A DNA stretch of 31,143 nucleotides from Cloacimonetes bacterium UBA3900. Lineage in GTDB: Bacteria > Cloacimonadota > Cloacimonadia > Cloacimonadales > Cloacimonadaceae. Below the pieces are notes generated by a model. It searched no databases. It saw only the letters and a list, made by a program, of their open reading frames with translations, and was not told where the DNA came from. The DNA lies in assembly GCA_002391675.1 (NCBI GenBank), contig DGFM01000033.1, positions 1 through 31,143 of the forward strand, given 5' to 3'. The translations under genes and the position numbers were made by a program. This document shows, piece after piece, positions 16,365 through 26,051 of this stretch. How positions within the stretch are numbered: the stretch's first letter is position 1; every line of letters starts with the position of its first letter.

Positions 16365-18539
16365 ATGCAAAGCAGATATCGTGTATTGGCCTTTTTCTTT
16401 GGCTTACTGGCCGTAATTTGGACAGTATATCTCTTCAGTTTGCAGGTATTTAATCCTATCGATCTCGGCAATAGGATCGCGGGACGCTATATACCTCAGA
16501 AAGATATATTGATACCAAATCGGGGGCCAATCTACGATGCAAACGGAAGCCTGTTGGTGAGCAGTATCCGCTATTATCAGGTGGATATCGACAGGGCTGC
16601 GGTAGACAGATGGGCCAAGCTCAAGAAAATCAGCCTGGGCGAAGCCTTTGATGCCGTGGCGAACCTGATCTCCAAAAACAGTTCGCTAAGTAAGGAAGCG
16701 GTGCTCAAGAGGCTGAATATCAACGACAGGCTCACCTCCATTCAGATCAGCAACAAGATCAAGGAAAGCGAGCTGGACCGCATCATCAAAGCTTTCGACG
16801 CCGAAAACGTGATGGGTTTGTCCCACAGCTTTGCCTCCATGAAACGCATCTATTCCAAAGATATAGTGGCGGCACGGCTTTTGGGCTCGGTCAGAGCGGT
16901 GTCGGACGGATATGATCCATTGACGCACGGCAAATCAATCTATAAGCTCTCAGGCATCTGTGGGCTGGAAGCTACTTACGATGAGCTTTTGGCGGGAGAA
17001 AACGGCTGGAGAGAATATGTGGAAGATGCAAACCACCAGCGTGTCCCCTATCCCGATCTCAAAGAAAAGCTACCCGTGAATGGGCTGGGACTCAGGCTCA
17101 CCATAGATTCCGGCTTGCAGGAGCTGATCGAGAAGGAACTGCGAGACGGTTTGGTGAGATACAGCGCCAAAAACGCGGGTGCGGTGGTGATGGACCCCAA
17201 AACGGGGAAGATTTTGGCTATGGCCGGAGTTTCGCATGATGACAGGCAAATAGACCCAAACCTGGTGAGGGTGAGAGCCAATATACCCTCCAGCTTCATG
17301 TTTGAGCCCGGTTCCACGATGAAGCCGCTCACCATGCTGGCTGCCCTGGATTATAAGGTGGTGCGCCACAACGAACTCATCCCCTGCGGCGTGTATCAGG
17401 TGGGACGCAGAAGAATCAGCGACACACACAATTACGGCTCGCTCACACCCATGGGCATCATCGCCAAATCCAGCAACGTCGGCGTGGCCAAGCTGGCAGA
17501 ACGCATAGGCGCCAGCCGGATGTATGAAAAGTTTATCTCTTATGGCTTCGGCCAAAAAACCGCACTGAATCTGCACGGCGAGACCAGTGGCATCTTTGCC
17601 AAACTCGCAAATTGGGATGGCTACACGCTTCATTCCATCTCCTTCGGACAGGCCATCAGCGTGACCGCGCTGCAACAGGCAGTTTCCTTTTCCGCCATCG
17701 CCAATGGGGGCAAGATGATGAAGCCCATGCTGGTGGACGCTTATGTTGATGAAAAGGGCAATGTGGTGGAGCAATTTGAGCCTACCGTGATCAAAAAAGT
17801 ATCCAGCAAAGCGGCTGCGGACACCGTGCTCAGCTATCTGCAAGCGGTGATAGATCAAGGCACCGGCAGACACATCAAGATGGATTATATCTCTCTGGGT
17901 GGCAAGACGGGAACGGCTCAGAAACACGTGGAAGGAACACGCGGATATTCCAGCGGCAAATACACTTCCGTCTTTGCAGGCGTGTTTCCCGTGGAAGACC
18001 CGCGCATGGTGGTGGTGGTGTTTTATGATGAGCCTGCGCAGGGTTATCACTACGGCAGCACCAGTGCCGCTCCCACCTTCAGAAAGATCGTGGAGGCAAT
18101 CCTTCATATGCCCAGCTGCGATGCGATCGCCTTCAATGACAGATTGATGCAGGCTTCGCTCCTGATGCCGGATTTGAAGGGCAAGCATCTCTCCGAAGCA
18201 AAGAATATTTTGAGCCGTAATGGCTTTATATATAAGGTAGAGGGTTCTGATACCCTGAACATCGTGGTGGATCAATTCCCCAAGCCAAATGTGGCGGTGG
18301 AGCCCGGACATCCTATTACTATTAAAGTGGGCCAAAGAGTATCCTCAAGCCCAACACAGACACCCAGTGGAACCATGCCCAAGCTGGTGGGAATGACGCT
18401 GCGCAAGGCGTTGAGAACGGCTTCTGCACACAATTTGAAGCTCAATATCAGGGGCTCGGGCATCGTGAAAAGCCAAAGCATCAACCCCGGTGAAAAGATC
18501 TATCCAAACAGCACCTGCATCGTAGAGGCATCACTATGA
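16365..18539 (+). CDS. ftsI: septal transpeptidase FtsI (PBP2x/SpoVD-like) with two PASTA domains
   Basis: The 724-aa class B penicillin-binding protein has an N-terminal membrane anchor (residues about 8-27) and a PBP dimerisation domain. The transpeptidase domain carries the active-site STMK (Ser317-Lys320), SSN (369-371) and KTGTAQ (514-519). Two C-terminal PASTA-like domains follow at about 599-656 and 670-724, a feature of PBP2x and SpoVD rather than of E. coli FtsI. It cross-links peptidoglycan at the septum with FtsW. The gene lies between ftsL and murE-murF, and its stop overlaps the next ATG (ATGA). Confidence 0.95.
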   Translation: MQSRYRVLAFFFGLLAVIWTVYLFSLQVFNPIDLGNRIAGRYIPQKDILIPNRGPIYDANGSLLVSSIRYYQVDIDRAAVDRWAKLKKISLGEAFDAVANLISKNSSLSKEAVLKRLNINDRLTSIQISNKIKESELDRIIKAFDAENVMGLSHSFASMKRIYSKDIVAARLLGSVRAVSDGYDPLTHGKSIYKLSGICGLEATYDELLAGENGWREYVEDANHQRVPYPDLKEKLPVNGLGLRLTIDSGLQELIEKELRDGLVRYSAKNAGAVVMDPKTGKILAMAGVSHDDRQIDPNLVRVRANIPSSFMFEPGSTMKPLTMLAALDYKVVRHNELIPCGVYQVGRRRISDTHNYGSLTPMGIIAKSSNVGVAKLAERIGASRMYEKFISYGFGQKTALNLHGETSGIFAKLANWDGYTLHSISFGQAISVTALQQAVSFSAIANGGKMMKPMLVDAYVDEKGNVVEQFEPTVIKKVSSKAAADTVLSYLQAVIDQGTGRHIKMDYISLGGKTGTAQKHVEGTRGYSSGKYTSVFAGVFPVEDPRMVVVVFYDEPAQGYHYGSTSAAPTFRKIVEAILHMPSCDAIAFNDRLMQASLLMPDLKGKHLSEAKNILSRNGFIYKVEGSDTLNIVVDQFPKPNVAVEPGHPITIKVGQRVSSSPTQTPSGTMPKLVGMTLRKALRTASAHNLKLNIRGSGIVKSQSINPGEKIYPNSTCIVEASL

Positions 18540-21367
18540 AGATCAACGAGATACTGGAACTATTTGTGGCTCACGACCTCAAGCCGGAGTGCTATGAGCT
18601 TGATCCGGAGCAGGAAATCCAAGGCGCTCCCATCACGGATACACGCATGGTGGGCAGTGGCGATATCTTCGTTGCAATCAAGGGTTTAAGCTTTGACGGA
18701 CATAGTTTTATCGAACAGGCAGTATCCAAAAAAGTGGCTCTCGTGGTGGGAACGGAAGAGCCCAAAATCAAGCACGGCTACATCAAGGTCTCAGACAGCC
18801 GTAAAGCCGCAGCACTACTGGCGAATATCTACTACCAAAACCCCTCCTCAAGCTTCAGACTCATAGGCGTCACAGGAACAAACGGAAAGACCAGCACCTC
18901 CCTGGTCATCTTTTCTGCACTCAGAAGCCTGGGCCTGAAAGTTGGCTGGATCGGCACTTTGGGATATAAAATCAATGACGATCACTATGAAACCAAGCAC
19001 ACTACACCGGATATAATGGAACTCAACCGCATCCTGGCCTCGATGAGAGACGAGAAGGTGAGTTATGTGATCGTGGAAGTGTCCTCGCATGCCATTGCCT
19101 TGGACAGGGTTTACGGCCTGGATTTTGACCTGTGTATGTTTACCAATCTCAGCCGGGATCACCTCGATTTCCATGGGAATATGAACGAGTATTTTGAGGT
19201 GAAATCCGGGTGGTTTGATTCTGTGAGGCTGGGGCAAAGTGTAGCGATAATCAACACTTCAGACAGCTATGGGGCGGAGTTGGCGGAAGATTTGACGCAC
19301 GGTTTGGGATCTGTGTTTACCGTGGGCTACAGCGATGCCGCCTACAGAATTGAAGACCTCAAATGCGATCTGGATGGCCTTTCCTTTGCTTTCAGAACCA
19401 ATGAAGGAAGAATCACTATCCGTTCCAAATTGATAGGCGAATTCAATGCCGTCAATGTCGCCATGGCTGCCACAGCGCTGCATCTGCTGAGCTACGACCT
19501 GAGAGATGTACAAAATGCTATCTTTGCTGCAGAAACCGTTCCCGGACGTATGCAGAGCGTGCCCAATGACCTGGGCATCGGCATTTATGTGGATTACGCT
19601 CACACGCCGGATGCCATTGAAACGGTGTTGAAAACAGCGCGTGGACTGCCTCACAACAAGATTTTGTGCCTTATGGGTGCAGGTGGAGACAGAGACAGGG
19701 GCAAGCGGCCTCTGATGCTGAGTTCTGCCCTCAGACACTCGGATTTTGTCATCATTACGGATGATAACCCGCGCCACGAAAACCCGGAAGCCATCATCGC
19801 AGATATCATTAGCGGCTCGCATCTTGACCTGCCCTGGTGGATCATCAGAGACCGTGCTCAAGCTATCCACGCCACCTTAAGCCTGGCAAACCCGCAAGAC
19901 ATCGTGGTTATCTGTGGTAAAGGGCACGAAAACTATCAGGAAATCGAAGGGCAGAGACACCACTTTGACGATGTGGAGGCGGTTAATCAGTATTTAAGCA
20001 GCGGGCAAGAGCCTGATCCGCAAGCCCTGAGCCTGCCTCTGGATGCCACGATGCTCAAGGTCATCCTGGGGATCCCGCGTCAGGAAGAGGAAAAGGGCTA
20101 TCACCCGCCCCGCAGCTATCAATACATCTCCACCGACAGCCGCAATCTCAAGCCGGGATCGGTGTTCTTTGCGCTCAAAGGGCTCAATTTTGATGGGCAT
20201 TCCTTCCTTCCGGATGTACTCGAAGATGAGCGCAACTTCGCCATCGGAGAGTGTGCCATGGATGCGGAAAACTACCATCAGGCTTCCTCTGTCATCGAGG
20301 CTTTGGCTGCCGTACACAGCAAGTATATAGGTATGTTTCCGCTTTATAAGATCGCACTCACCGGCAGCACAGGCAAGACCAGCACCAAAGAAATCCTGGC
20401 AAACGTGCTCAATAGCGGGGCACCCACACTCAAGACAAACGATAACGAGAACAATATCATAGGCTTGTGTCAGACAATCCGCAGGGTGAAGCCACAGCAT
20501 CAATATGGAGTATTTGAACTGGGAACCAACCACTTTGGCGAAATTCCGCAGATGCTGGAAACGCTGCAACCCAACGCCGGTATTCTGCTCAACATCGGCC
20601 CTTCACACTTGGAACACTTTGGCTCTGAAGATGGCGTATTCAAAGAAAAGAGCGTTATCCTCAACCCCGATATGCAGCTGAGACTCTATGATGGAGACGA
20701 TGCGAGATTTGCCCAATATGCGGCCAATTCCATCGGTGTGGGCTATACTGAAAGCAGCCAATATCGGATCACAGACGTGAAGGAAAGTGCCAAGGGGCTG
20801 AGCTTTAACCTGGCTGGGCACAGCTTTGAGGTCCCCAGTAAAATGCCGCACTATGTGCTCAATGCCTCCTTTGCCATCGCCCTGGCTTTGGAAAAGGGTA
20901 TGGAGCCAGAGACCATTCAAGCGGGATTGATGTTGCCTCTAAACCTGCAACACCGCATGGAAACAGACTTTATCGGAGACATGATCCTGATCTCGGATTG
21001 CTACAATGCCAACCCCGTCTCTATGCGTAAAGCCCTGGAATACTGGCAGAGCCTCAAGCCGGATAAACCGCATCTGGCCTTCCTGGGCGATATGTTGGAG
21101 CTGGGAGATATGGCGGAGCAGTATCATCAGATGATTGGCGCCATCCTGGCTGAATCGGATGTGGATGGACTCTACACAGTGGGTGAGCTTAGCCGGCACT
21201 ATCAACCCCTGGAATCACAAATAGACAGCCTTCACTTTCAGAATGTGGACGAGCTGATCGAAGCCTGGACAAAAGTCCGGATTCCCGCCGACGCCGTGAT
21301 CCTGGTGAAGGCATCCAATGGCATCAAACTGGCAAAACTGCTGCCCCTCTTGGGTAAAGGAGAATAA
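18536..21367 (+). CDS. murEF: MurE-MurF fusion (UDP-MurNAc-tripeptide / pentapeptide synthetase)
   Basis: This 943-aa protein joins two Mur ligases in one uninterrupted frame. Residues 1-490 are MurE: P-loop GVTGTNGKTS (111-120), HTTPD (155-159), a likely carbamylated Lys223 and DNPR (410-413), the signature for meso-diaminopimelate. Residues about 506-943 are MurF: P-loop LTGSTGKTS (608-616), NDNENN (635-640) and DCYNANP (821-827), the ligase that adds D-Ala-D-Ala. It would add the third residue and then the D-Ala-D-Ala dipeptide to UDP-MurNAc-dipeptide in the cytoplasm. The linker is about 15-25 residues. A possible internal start for a separate MurF is ATG 20051, with GGA seven nt before it. 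MurE and MurF are separate genes in E. coli. The gene overlaps ftsI by four nt, and mraY (GTG) follows its TAA immediately. Confidence 0.95.
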   Translation: MKINEILELFVAHDLKPECYELDPEQEIQGAPITDTRMVGSGDIFVAIKGLSFDGHSFIEQAVSKKVALVVGTEEPKIKHGYIKVSDSRKAAALLANIYYQNPSSSFRLIGVTGTNGKTSTSLVIFSALRSLGLKVGWIGTLGYKINDDHYETKHTTPDIMELNRILASMRDEKVSYVIVEVSSHAIALDRVYGLDFDLCMFTNLSRDHLDFHGNMNEYFEVKSGWFDSVRLGQSVAIINTSDSYGAELAEDLTHGLGSVFTVGYSDAAYRIEDLKCDLDGLSFAFRTNEGRITIRSKLIGEFNAVNVAMAATALHLLSYDLRDVQNAIFAAETVPGRMQSVPNDLGIGIYVDYAHTPDAIETVLKTARGLPHNKILCLMGAGGDRDRGKRPLMLSSALRHSDFVIITDDNPRHENPEAIIADIISGSHLDLPWWIIRDRAQAIHATLSLANPQDIVVICGKGHENYQEIEGQRHHFDDVEAVNQYLSSGQEPDPQALSLPLDATMLKVILGIPRQEEEKGYHPPRSYQYISTDSRNLKPGSVFFALKGLNFDGHSFLPDVLEDERNFAIGECAMDAENYHQASSVIEALAAVHSKYIGMFPLYKIALTGSTGKTSTKEILANVLNSGAPTLKTNDNENNIIGLCQTIRRVKPQHQYGVFELGTNHFGEIPQMLETLQPNAGILLNIGPSHLEHFGSEDGVFKEKSVILNPDMQLRLYDGDDARFAQYAANSIGVGYTESSQYRITDVKESAKGLSFNLAGHSFEVPSKMPHYVLNASFAIALALEKGMEPETIQAGLMLPLNLQHRMETDFIGDMILISDCYNANPVSMRKALEYWQSLKPDKPHLAFLGDMLELGDMAEQYHQMIGAILAESDVDGLYTVGELSRHYQPLESQIDSLHFQNVDELIEAWTKVRIPADAVILVKASNGIKLAKLLPLLGKGE

Positions 21368-22471
21368 GTGCTCTACCATCTACTCTTTCCCCTGTCCAAA
21401 TATAGCATCATATTCAACGTGTTTCGCTATGTGACTTTCCGCTCGATTGGCGCATTCATCACCTCTTTGCTTTTATCTCTGGCTCTGGGGCCGTGGTTTA
21501 TCAAGCAACTTAAGCGTTTTGCCGCCGTGGAAACCATCGATGAAGATGCCCCCGAAAAGCACTCCATCAAAGCGGGAACCCCCACCATGGGCGGCATCAT
21601 CATCCTCAGCTCACTGCTCATTTCTTCCTTTTTGTGGAACAACCTCAGCAACAACTCCATCCTGATGATGTATCTTACCACCGTGTGGCTGGGAGTGTTG
21701 GGCTTTTTGGACGACTACCTCAAAAACTTTGTCAAAGCCAAAAAGGGACTGGTGCCCAAGTATAAGCTCTGGGGCCAGATCGGTGTGGCTCTATTTCTTA
21801 CCTTGGCCATCTATTACGGCGCCGAGGTGGGCGATAACGTCTCTGCCTTGCAGATACCCTTCTTCAAAAACACGTATCTGGAGCTGGGTATCTTCTTTAT
21901 CCCGTTTACCTTACTCTTTATCGTGGGTACCTCCAATGCTGTCAATCTCACCGACGGTTTGGACGGCCTGGCTTCCGGGGTGATGATCGCTTCTGCATTG
22001 GGATTGGGAGTGATGGCCTACCTCAAAGGTAACTATGTGGCTGCGGACTACCTGAACCTGGAGTTTATCCCTTCCGCGGGAGAACTGACCGTCTTTATTG
22101 CCGCGATGATAGGCACGCTCATCGGATTTTTGTGGTTCAATTCCTATCCGGCGCAGGTATTTATGGGCGATACCGGCTCGCTTACCATGGGCGGCGTCCT
22201 CGCTGTGATCTCCATCCTCCTCAAAGAGCAGATATTCTTTGTAATCATCGGCTTTCTCTTCTACTATGAAACCCTGTCTGTGATCATCCAACGCTCCTGG
22301 TTCAGATACACCAAAAAGCGCTATGGCACGGGGAGACGCGTGTTTCTCTGCGCTCCCGTTCACCATCATTACGAACTCAAGGGCCTGCATGAATCCAAGA
22401 TTGTGATCCGCTTTTGGATCGTCGCTATCCTCTTGGTGGCGATTGGGCTCAGCACGATCAAGCTTCGATAG
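21368..22471 (+). CDS. mraY: phospho-MurNAc-pentapeptide translocase MraY
   Basis: MraY transfers phospho-MurNAc-pentapeptide to undecaprenyl phosphate, making lipid I in the inner membrane. The 367-aa polytopic protein has the family motifs DDYLK (D115/D116), NLTDGLDG (193-200), FMGDTGSL (D268) and HHH (332-334). The start is GTG directly after the MurE-MurF stop, so coupling is likely. Its position between murF and murD is canonical. Confidence 0.97.
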   Translation: MLYHLLFPLSKYSIIFNVFRYVTFRSIGAFITSLLLSLALGPWFIKQLKRFAAVETIDEDAPEKHSIKAGTPTMGGIIILSSLLISSFLWNNLSNNSILMMYLTTVWLGVLGFLDDYLKNFVKAKKGLVPKYKLWGQIGVALFLTLAIYYGAEVGDNVSALQIPFFKNTYLELGIFFIPFTLLFIVGTSNAVNLTDGLDGLASGVMIASALGLGVMAYLKGNYVAADYLNLEFIPSAGELTVFIAAMIGTLIGFLWFNSYPAQVFMGDTGSLTMGGVLAVISILLKEQIFFVIIGFLFYYETLSVIIQRSWFRYTKKRYGTGRRVFLCAPVHHHYELKGLHESKIVIRFWIVAILLVAIGLSTIKLR

Positions 22472-22487
22472 GCAAGGATGAGAAGCG

Positions 22488-23843
22488 ATGTTTGACACCA
22501 ATATCCAATACGCAGTGCTGGGCTTGGCTCGTAGCGGAATCTCCGCAGCTTACAAGATACGCCAGCTGGGCGGTACTGCCTTCCTGAGCGATGCAAAGCC
22601 GCGTGAGCAGATACCGGAGGCCTCCAAGCTGGAAGCGGACTTTGAATGCGAGTTTGGAGCTCATTCGGATAGACTTTTAGACTTCCCTGTCTGGATCATC
22701 AGCCCAGGCATCCCTCTCACCGCACCCATCATCCAGAAAGGGCTCAGCGCTGGCATAGAGATCATCAGCGAGATAGAATTTGGCTACCGCATCATGCATG
22801 ACGGCGCCAAGATCGTCGCTGTAACAGGCTCAAACGGCAAGAGCACCACGGTCAGCCTCATCCAACACTGCCTTGAGGCGATGGGATACAAGTCCATCCT
22901 GGCAGGCAATATCGGCGACGCCCTCTGCAGCTACCAAATCGAAAAAGCGGGCATAGATTACGTCGTGCTGGAGGTCTCCAGCTTCCAATTGGATACCGTC
23001 AAGAGCTTCAAGGCAGATGTAGCTGTGTTGCTCAACATCACACCGGATCACCTTGACCGCTATAAAGACTTTAATGACTACGCGCAGAGCAAGATGCGCA
23101 TCTTCCTCAATCAGGCTGCGGATGACGATGCCGTGCTCTGCGCAGATTCCGGGCCCATTCTGCAGCGCATCGGGCAGATAAAAGCCAGGCAGCATCGTTA
23201 CTCACTCATAAGTGCCTATCCGGATGTGGATGCCTGGATGGATAACGACTTTATACAGATCGGCTTAAGGCATCGCTGCTCTATCAACGATCTGATCATC
23301 AAGGGCCCGCACAACCATGCCAACTTCATGGCAGCCATGCTCGTTATTCAGGCTTTGGGCCTGGAGCTTGAAGCCGCAATCGAGGCAGCAAAGAGCTTTC
23401 CCGCTCTCCCTCATCGCCTGGAATATGTTGCCACTGTGGCTGATGTGAGCTTTTATAACGACTCCAAAGCCACCAATACCGACAGCGTTAAAAGTGCCCT
23501 CATTTCCTTTGGCAAGCCCATCCGGGTCATCATGGGCGGCAGCGACAAAGGCGAGGACTTCGGCGTGCTGACAGATATGCTCCGTCAGTGGGCTATCAAG
23601 GTCTATATATGCGGCGATACGGAAGCAAAGATGCGCAAGGCATGGCAAGGCAAGCTTCCCCTGGAGTGCTTCCAGGATTTTGGCGCCTGCGTGCAAGCCG
23701 CTTTCAATGAATCCACTCCTGGAGACGTGGTCCTGCTTTCCCCTGCAGCTGCGAGCTTTGACAGGTTTGAAAACTACCAGCAGCGGGGCAACGTCTTCAA
23801 AGAAATCGTACAATCCCTAACATCGAATCATGAAAAGAAATAG
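22488..23843 (+). CDS. murD: UDP-N-acetylmuramoylalanine-D-glutamate ligase MurD
   Basis: The 451-aa Mur ligase has the nucleotide-binding VAVTGSNGKSTT (P-loop about 111-121) and NDSKATNTDS (324-333), which is characteristic of MurD. It adds D-Glu to UDP-MurNAc-L-Ala, using ATP, in the cytoplasm. The N-terminal YAVLGLARSGISA is a Rossmann-like UDP-binding domain. AAGGATGAG precedes the ATG, which lies 16 nt after mraY. Its 3' end overlaps ftsW by 14 nt. Confidence 0.97.
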   Translation: MFDTNIQYAVLGLARSGISAAYKIRQLGGTAFLSDAKPREQIPEASKLEADFECEFGAHSDRLLDFPVWIISPGIPLTAPIIQKGLSAGIEIISEIEFGYRIMHDGAKIVAVTGSNGKSTTVSLIQHCLEAMGYKSILAGNIGDALCSYQIEKAGIDYVVLEVSSFQLDTVKSFKADVAVLLNITPDHLDRYKDFNDYAQSKMRIFLNQAADDDAVLCADSGPILQRIGQIKARQHRYSLISAYPDVDAWMDNDFIQIGLRHRCSINDLIIKGPHNHANFMAAMLVIQALGLELEAAIEAAKSFPALPHRLEYVATVADVSFYNDSKATNTDSVKSALISFGKPIRVIMGGSDKGEDFGVLTDMLRQWAIKVYICGDTEAKMRKAWQGKLPLECFQDFGACVQAAFNESTPGDVVLLSPAAASFDRFENYQQRGNVFKEIVQSLTSNHEKK

Positions 23844-24966
23844 CCCCAGCCAACACATTATATCCTACGACTGGATACTCGCAGCGTGCTTCATTGCGCT
23901 GTGCGGGATTGGTCTGTATATGATGATGAACATCGCTTCAAACCAGAACCAGCCCACCTATATCCGCAACCATATCATCTTCTTAGCCGTCTCTTTGGTT
24001 TCCACGCTCATCGTGTTTAAGTTTCCCAATTTCAGCAAGATGAAGTGGCTGCCCATGTTTCTGATCATCGTCTCCATTGCCCTGCTGGTGGTGGTGCTTG
24101 TGATGGGTACAACCACTAAGGGCAGCACCAGGGCTATTCGCTTTATGGGCATAGGGTTCCAGCCCAGCTTCCTGGCCAGGGTGGCGCTGATATTCCTCTT
24201 TGCAGACCACTTTTCCAAAAAGCAGGAAGCGCTGGCGACATCAGACCTCAAGGGACTGCTCAAAAACTTCTATCCCCTCATCATCATTACCGGCCTGATC
24301 TACGTGCTCATCTACGTGGAGCGCCACCTCAGCACCATCGTGATCAATGCAGCCACTTTGCTGACGCTAACCGTCTATGCCGGCATCCGCTATCGTTACG
24401 TGTTTACAATGCTTTTGATCGGTGTGGTTGCTTTTGTGGCTATCATTTCCTTCGGTGCCGAATTCCGTAGCAGCCGTATCGAAGCATACAAGACCTATTT
24501 CCTGCTCACGCAGTCTGAAAGTGCCGAACCCAACCCCAGCGATTACAACGTGAGAGAGAGCATCACCGCTCTTTCCAGAGGCGGATTCTTTGGCACGGGC
24601 GTAAACCGTGGCCGCGCAAAGCATTCCTACCTGCCTGAAGCCAGAACAGACTACATCTTCACCGTCATCGGCGAGGAGTGTGGCTTTCTGGGAGCATTTA
24701 TCGTGTTTGCCCTGCACTGTGTGCTCTTCTTCAGGGCTTTCAAGACGGCAAATGAACAGGAGGATATGTATCTGAAGCTGCTCTGTGCCGGCCTGGCGAT
24801 GAACATCTTTTACAACGTATTGGTAAATACCGGTGTGGCGATGTCTATCATCCCCTCCACCGGAAACACGCTCCCCTTCATCAGTTATGGAGGTTCGGCG
24901 CTGCTCATCGACTCCCTGAGCGTGGGCGTGATTTTGAATATAGGCTCCAAGAGGAAGACGCTATGA
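23830..24966 (+). CDS. ftsW: septal peptidoglycan glycosyltransferase FtsW (SEDS)
   Basis: This is a SEDS polytopic protein of 378 aa with about ten hydrophobic segments. The region RESITALSRGGFFGTGVNRG and the C-terminal GNTLPFISYGGSAL are SEDS hallmarks. FtsW polymerises lipid II at the septum with FtsI. RodA is an alternative by sequence alone, but the dcw context and murG partner favour FtsW. It overlaps murD by 14 nt and murG by four nt, with no clear SD, implying coupling. Confidence 0.94.
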   Translation: MKRNSPSQHIISYDWILAACFIALCGIGLYMMMNIASNQNQPTYIRNHIIFLAVSLVSTLIVFKFPNFSKMKWLPMFLIIVSIALLVVVLVMGTTTKGSTRAIRFMGIGFQPSFLARVALIFLFADHFSKKQEALATSDLKGLLKNFYPLIIITGLIYVLIYVERHLSTIVINAATLLTLTVYAGIRYRYVFTMLLIGVVAFVAIISFGAEFRSSRIEAYKTYFLLTQSESAEPNPSDYNVRESITALSRGGFFGTGVNRGRAKHSYLPEARTDYIFTVIGEECGFLGAFIVFALHCVLFFRAFKTANEQEDMYLKLLCAGLAMNIFYNVLVNTGVAMSIIPSTGNTLPFISYGGSALLIDSLSVGVILNIGSKRKTL

Positions 24967-26051
24967 AGTTTATCTTTGGTTGTGGAGGCACGGGTGGACA
25001 CATCTACCCCGCCCTCGCTTTGGCTCAGGAATTTGCTTCAGACGGCCACAAAGTCATGTTCATCGGCAATTTTGACAGCATGGAAGAGCGGCTGGTGAAG
25101 CGGGAGGGCTACCCCTTCCTGCCTATTCAAGTGAGGAAGTTGAGCCGCAAGCTGCATCCCTCACTCCTGGCTTTCCCATTCTTCCTGGCAGCAAGCGTCG
25201 TCAAATGCGTCCACTACCTCAAGAAACACAGACCCGATGGCGTGATCTGCACCGGTGGTTATGTCTCCGGCCCGGTTGCCATTGCAGCTGTCATGCTCAA
25301 GATACCCCTCTACTTTCATGAAAGCAACAGCTTCCCGGGCATCACCACCCGCTATCTGGCACGGCGCACCACCATCACCTTTGTGTGTTGGGACTTCGCC
25401 TTCAAGTATCTCAAGGGAGCACCCGTGAGAATGAGCCAGATTCCGCTTATGCCGCGCAAAGCCACACAGATGGAGCCCGAGGAGAAGCTGGAGCATTTTG
25501 ATCGGAGCAAGCCTATCATCCTGATCACAGGCGGCTCTCAGGGCTCTCTGAAGATCAACGAGGCGATAGACAGCTCACTGGACGCTATGCTGGAAAGAGG
25601 CTGGCAGCTCATCTGGCAGACGGGTAAAAACGGCTTCCAGACCTACAGCAGCAAGCATCAGAACAAGCACAACGTGCATATCTTTGCCTTCTCACCCTCC
25701 TTACCCCTATTTTACAAAATGGCAGACCTGGCTATTTCCCGCTCAGGCGCCATGACTCTGGCAGAGCAGATGGACAACCACATACCCGCCATCCTCATCC
25801 CTCTGCCCAGTTCTGCCGAAAACCATCAGTTTTACAACGCCAAAGAGCAAGAAGACAAGGGCATTGCCATCTGCCTGGAACAGAAAGACCTGAGCGCAAA
25901 AGTACTGATCGGCGCAGTGGAAAGAATCTTGAGCAACAAGGAAAGCTACAAGCAAAACTTGGCTGCCCTTCCCCCAAACACGGCCAGAAAAGACATCTGC
26001 CAAGAAATATTAGACAGCCTGGAGGTAACTCATGCTGGGAAAAACTCGTAA
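24963..26051 (+). CDS. murG: UDP-N-acetylglucosamine--lipid I transferase MurG
   Basis: The 362-aa GT-B glycosyltransferase adds GlcNAc to lipid I to give lipid II at the inner face of the membrane. GGTGGHIYPALALAQEF (residues 8-24) is the conserved N-terminal glycine loop, HESNSFPGITTRYLA is a second conserved segment, and TGGSQGSLKINEA begins the C-terminal UDP-GlcNAc domain. The gene starts at the overlap with the ftsW stop and overlaps murC by 20 nt. Confidence 0.97.
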   Translation: MKFIFGCGGTGGHIYPALALAQEFASDGHKVMFIGNFDSMEERLVKREGYPFLPIQVRKLSRKLHPSLLAFPFFLAASVVKCVHYLKKHRPDGVICTGGYVSGPVAIAAVMLKIPLYFHESNSFPGITTRYLARRTTITFVCWDFAFKYLKGAPVRMSQIPLMPRKATQMEPEEKLEHFDRSKPIILITGGSQGSLKINEAIDSSLDAMLERGWQLIWQTGKNGFQTYSSKHQNKHNVHIFAFSPSLPLFYKMADLAISRSGAMTLAEQMDNHIPAILIPLPSSAENHQFYNAKEQEDKGIAICLEQKDLSAKVLIGAVERILSNKESYKQNLAALPPNTARKDICQEILDSLEVTHAGKNS

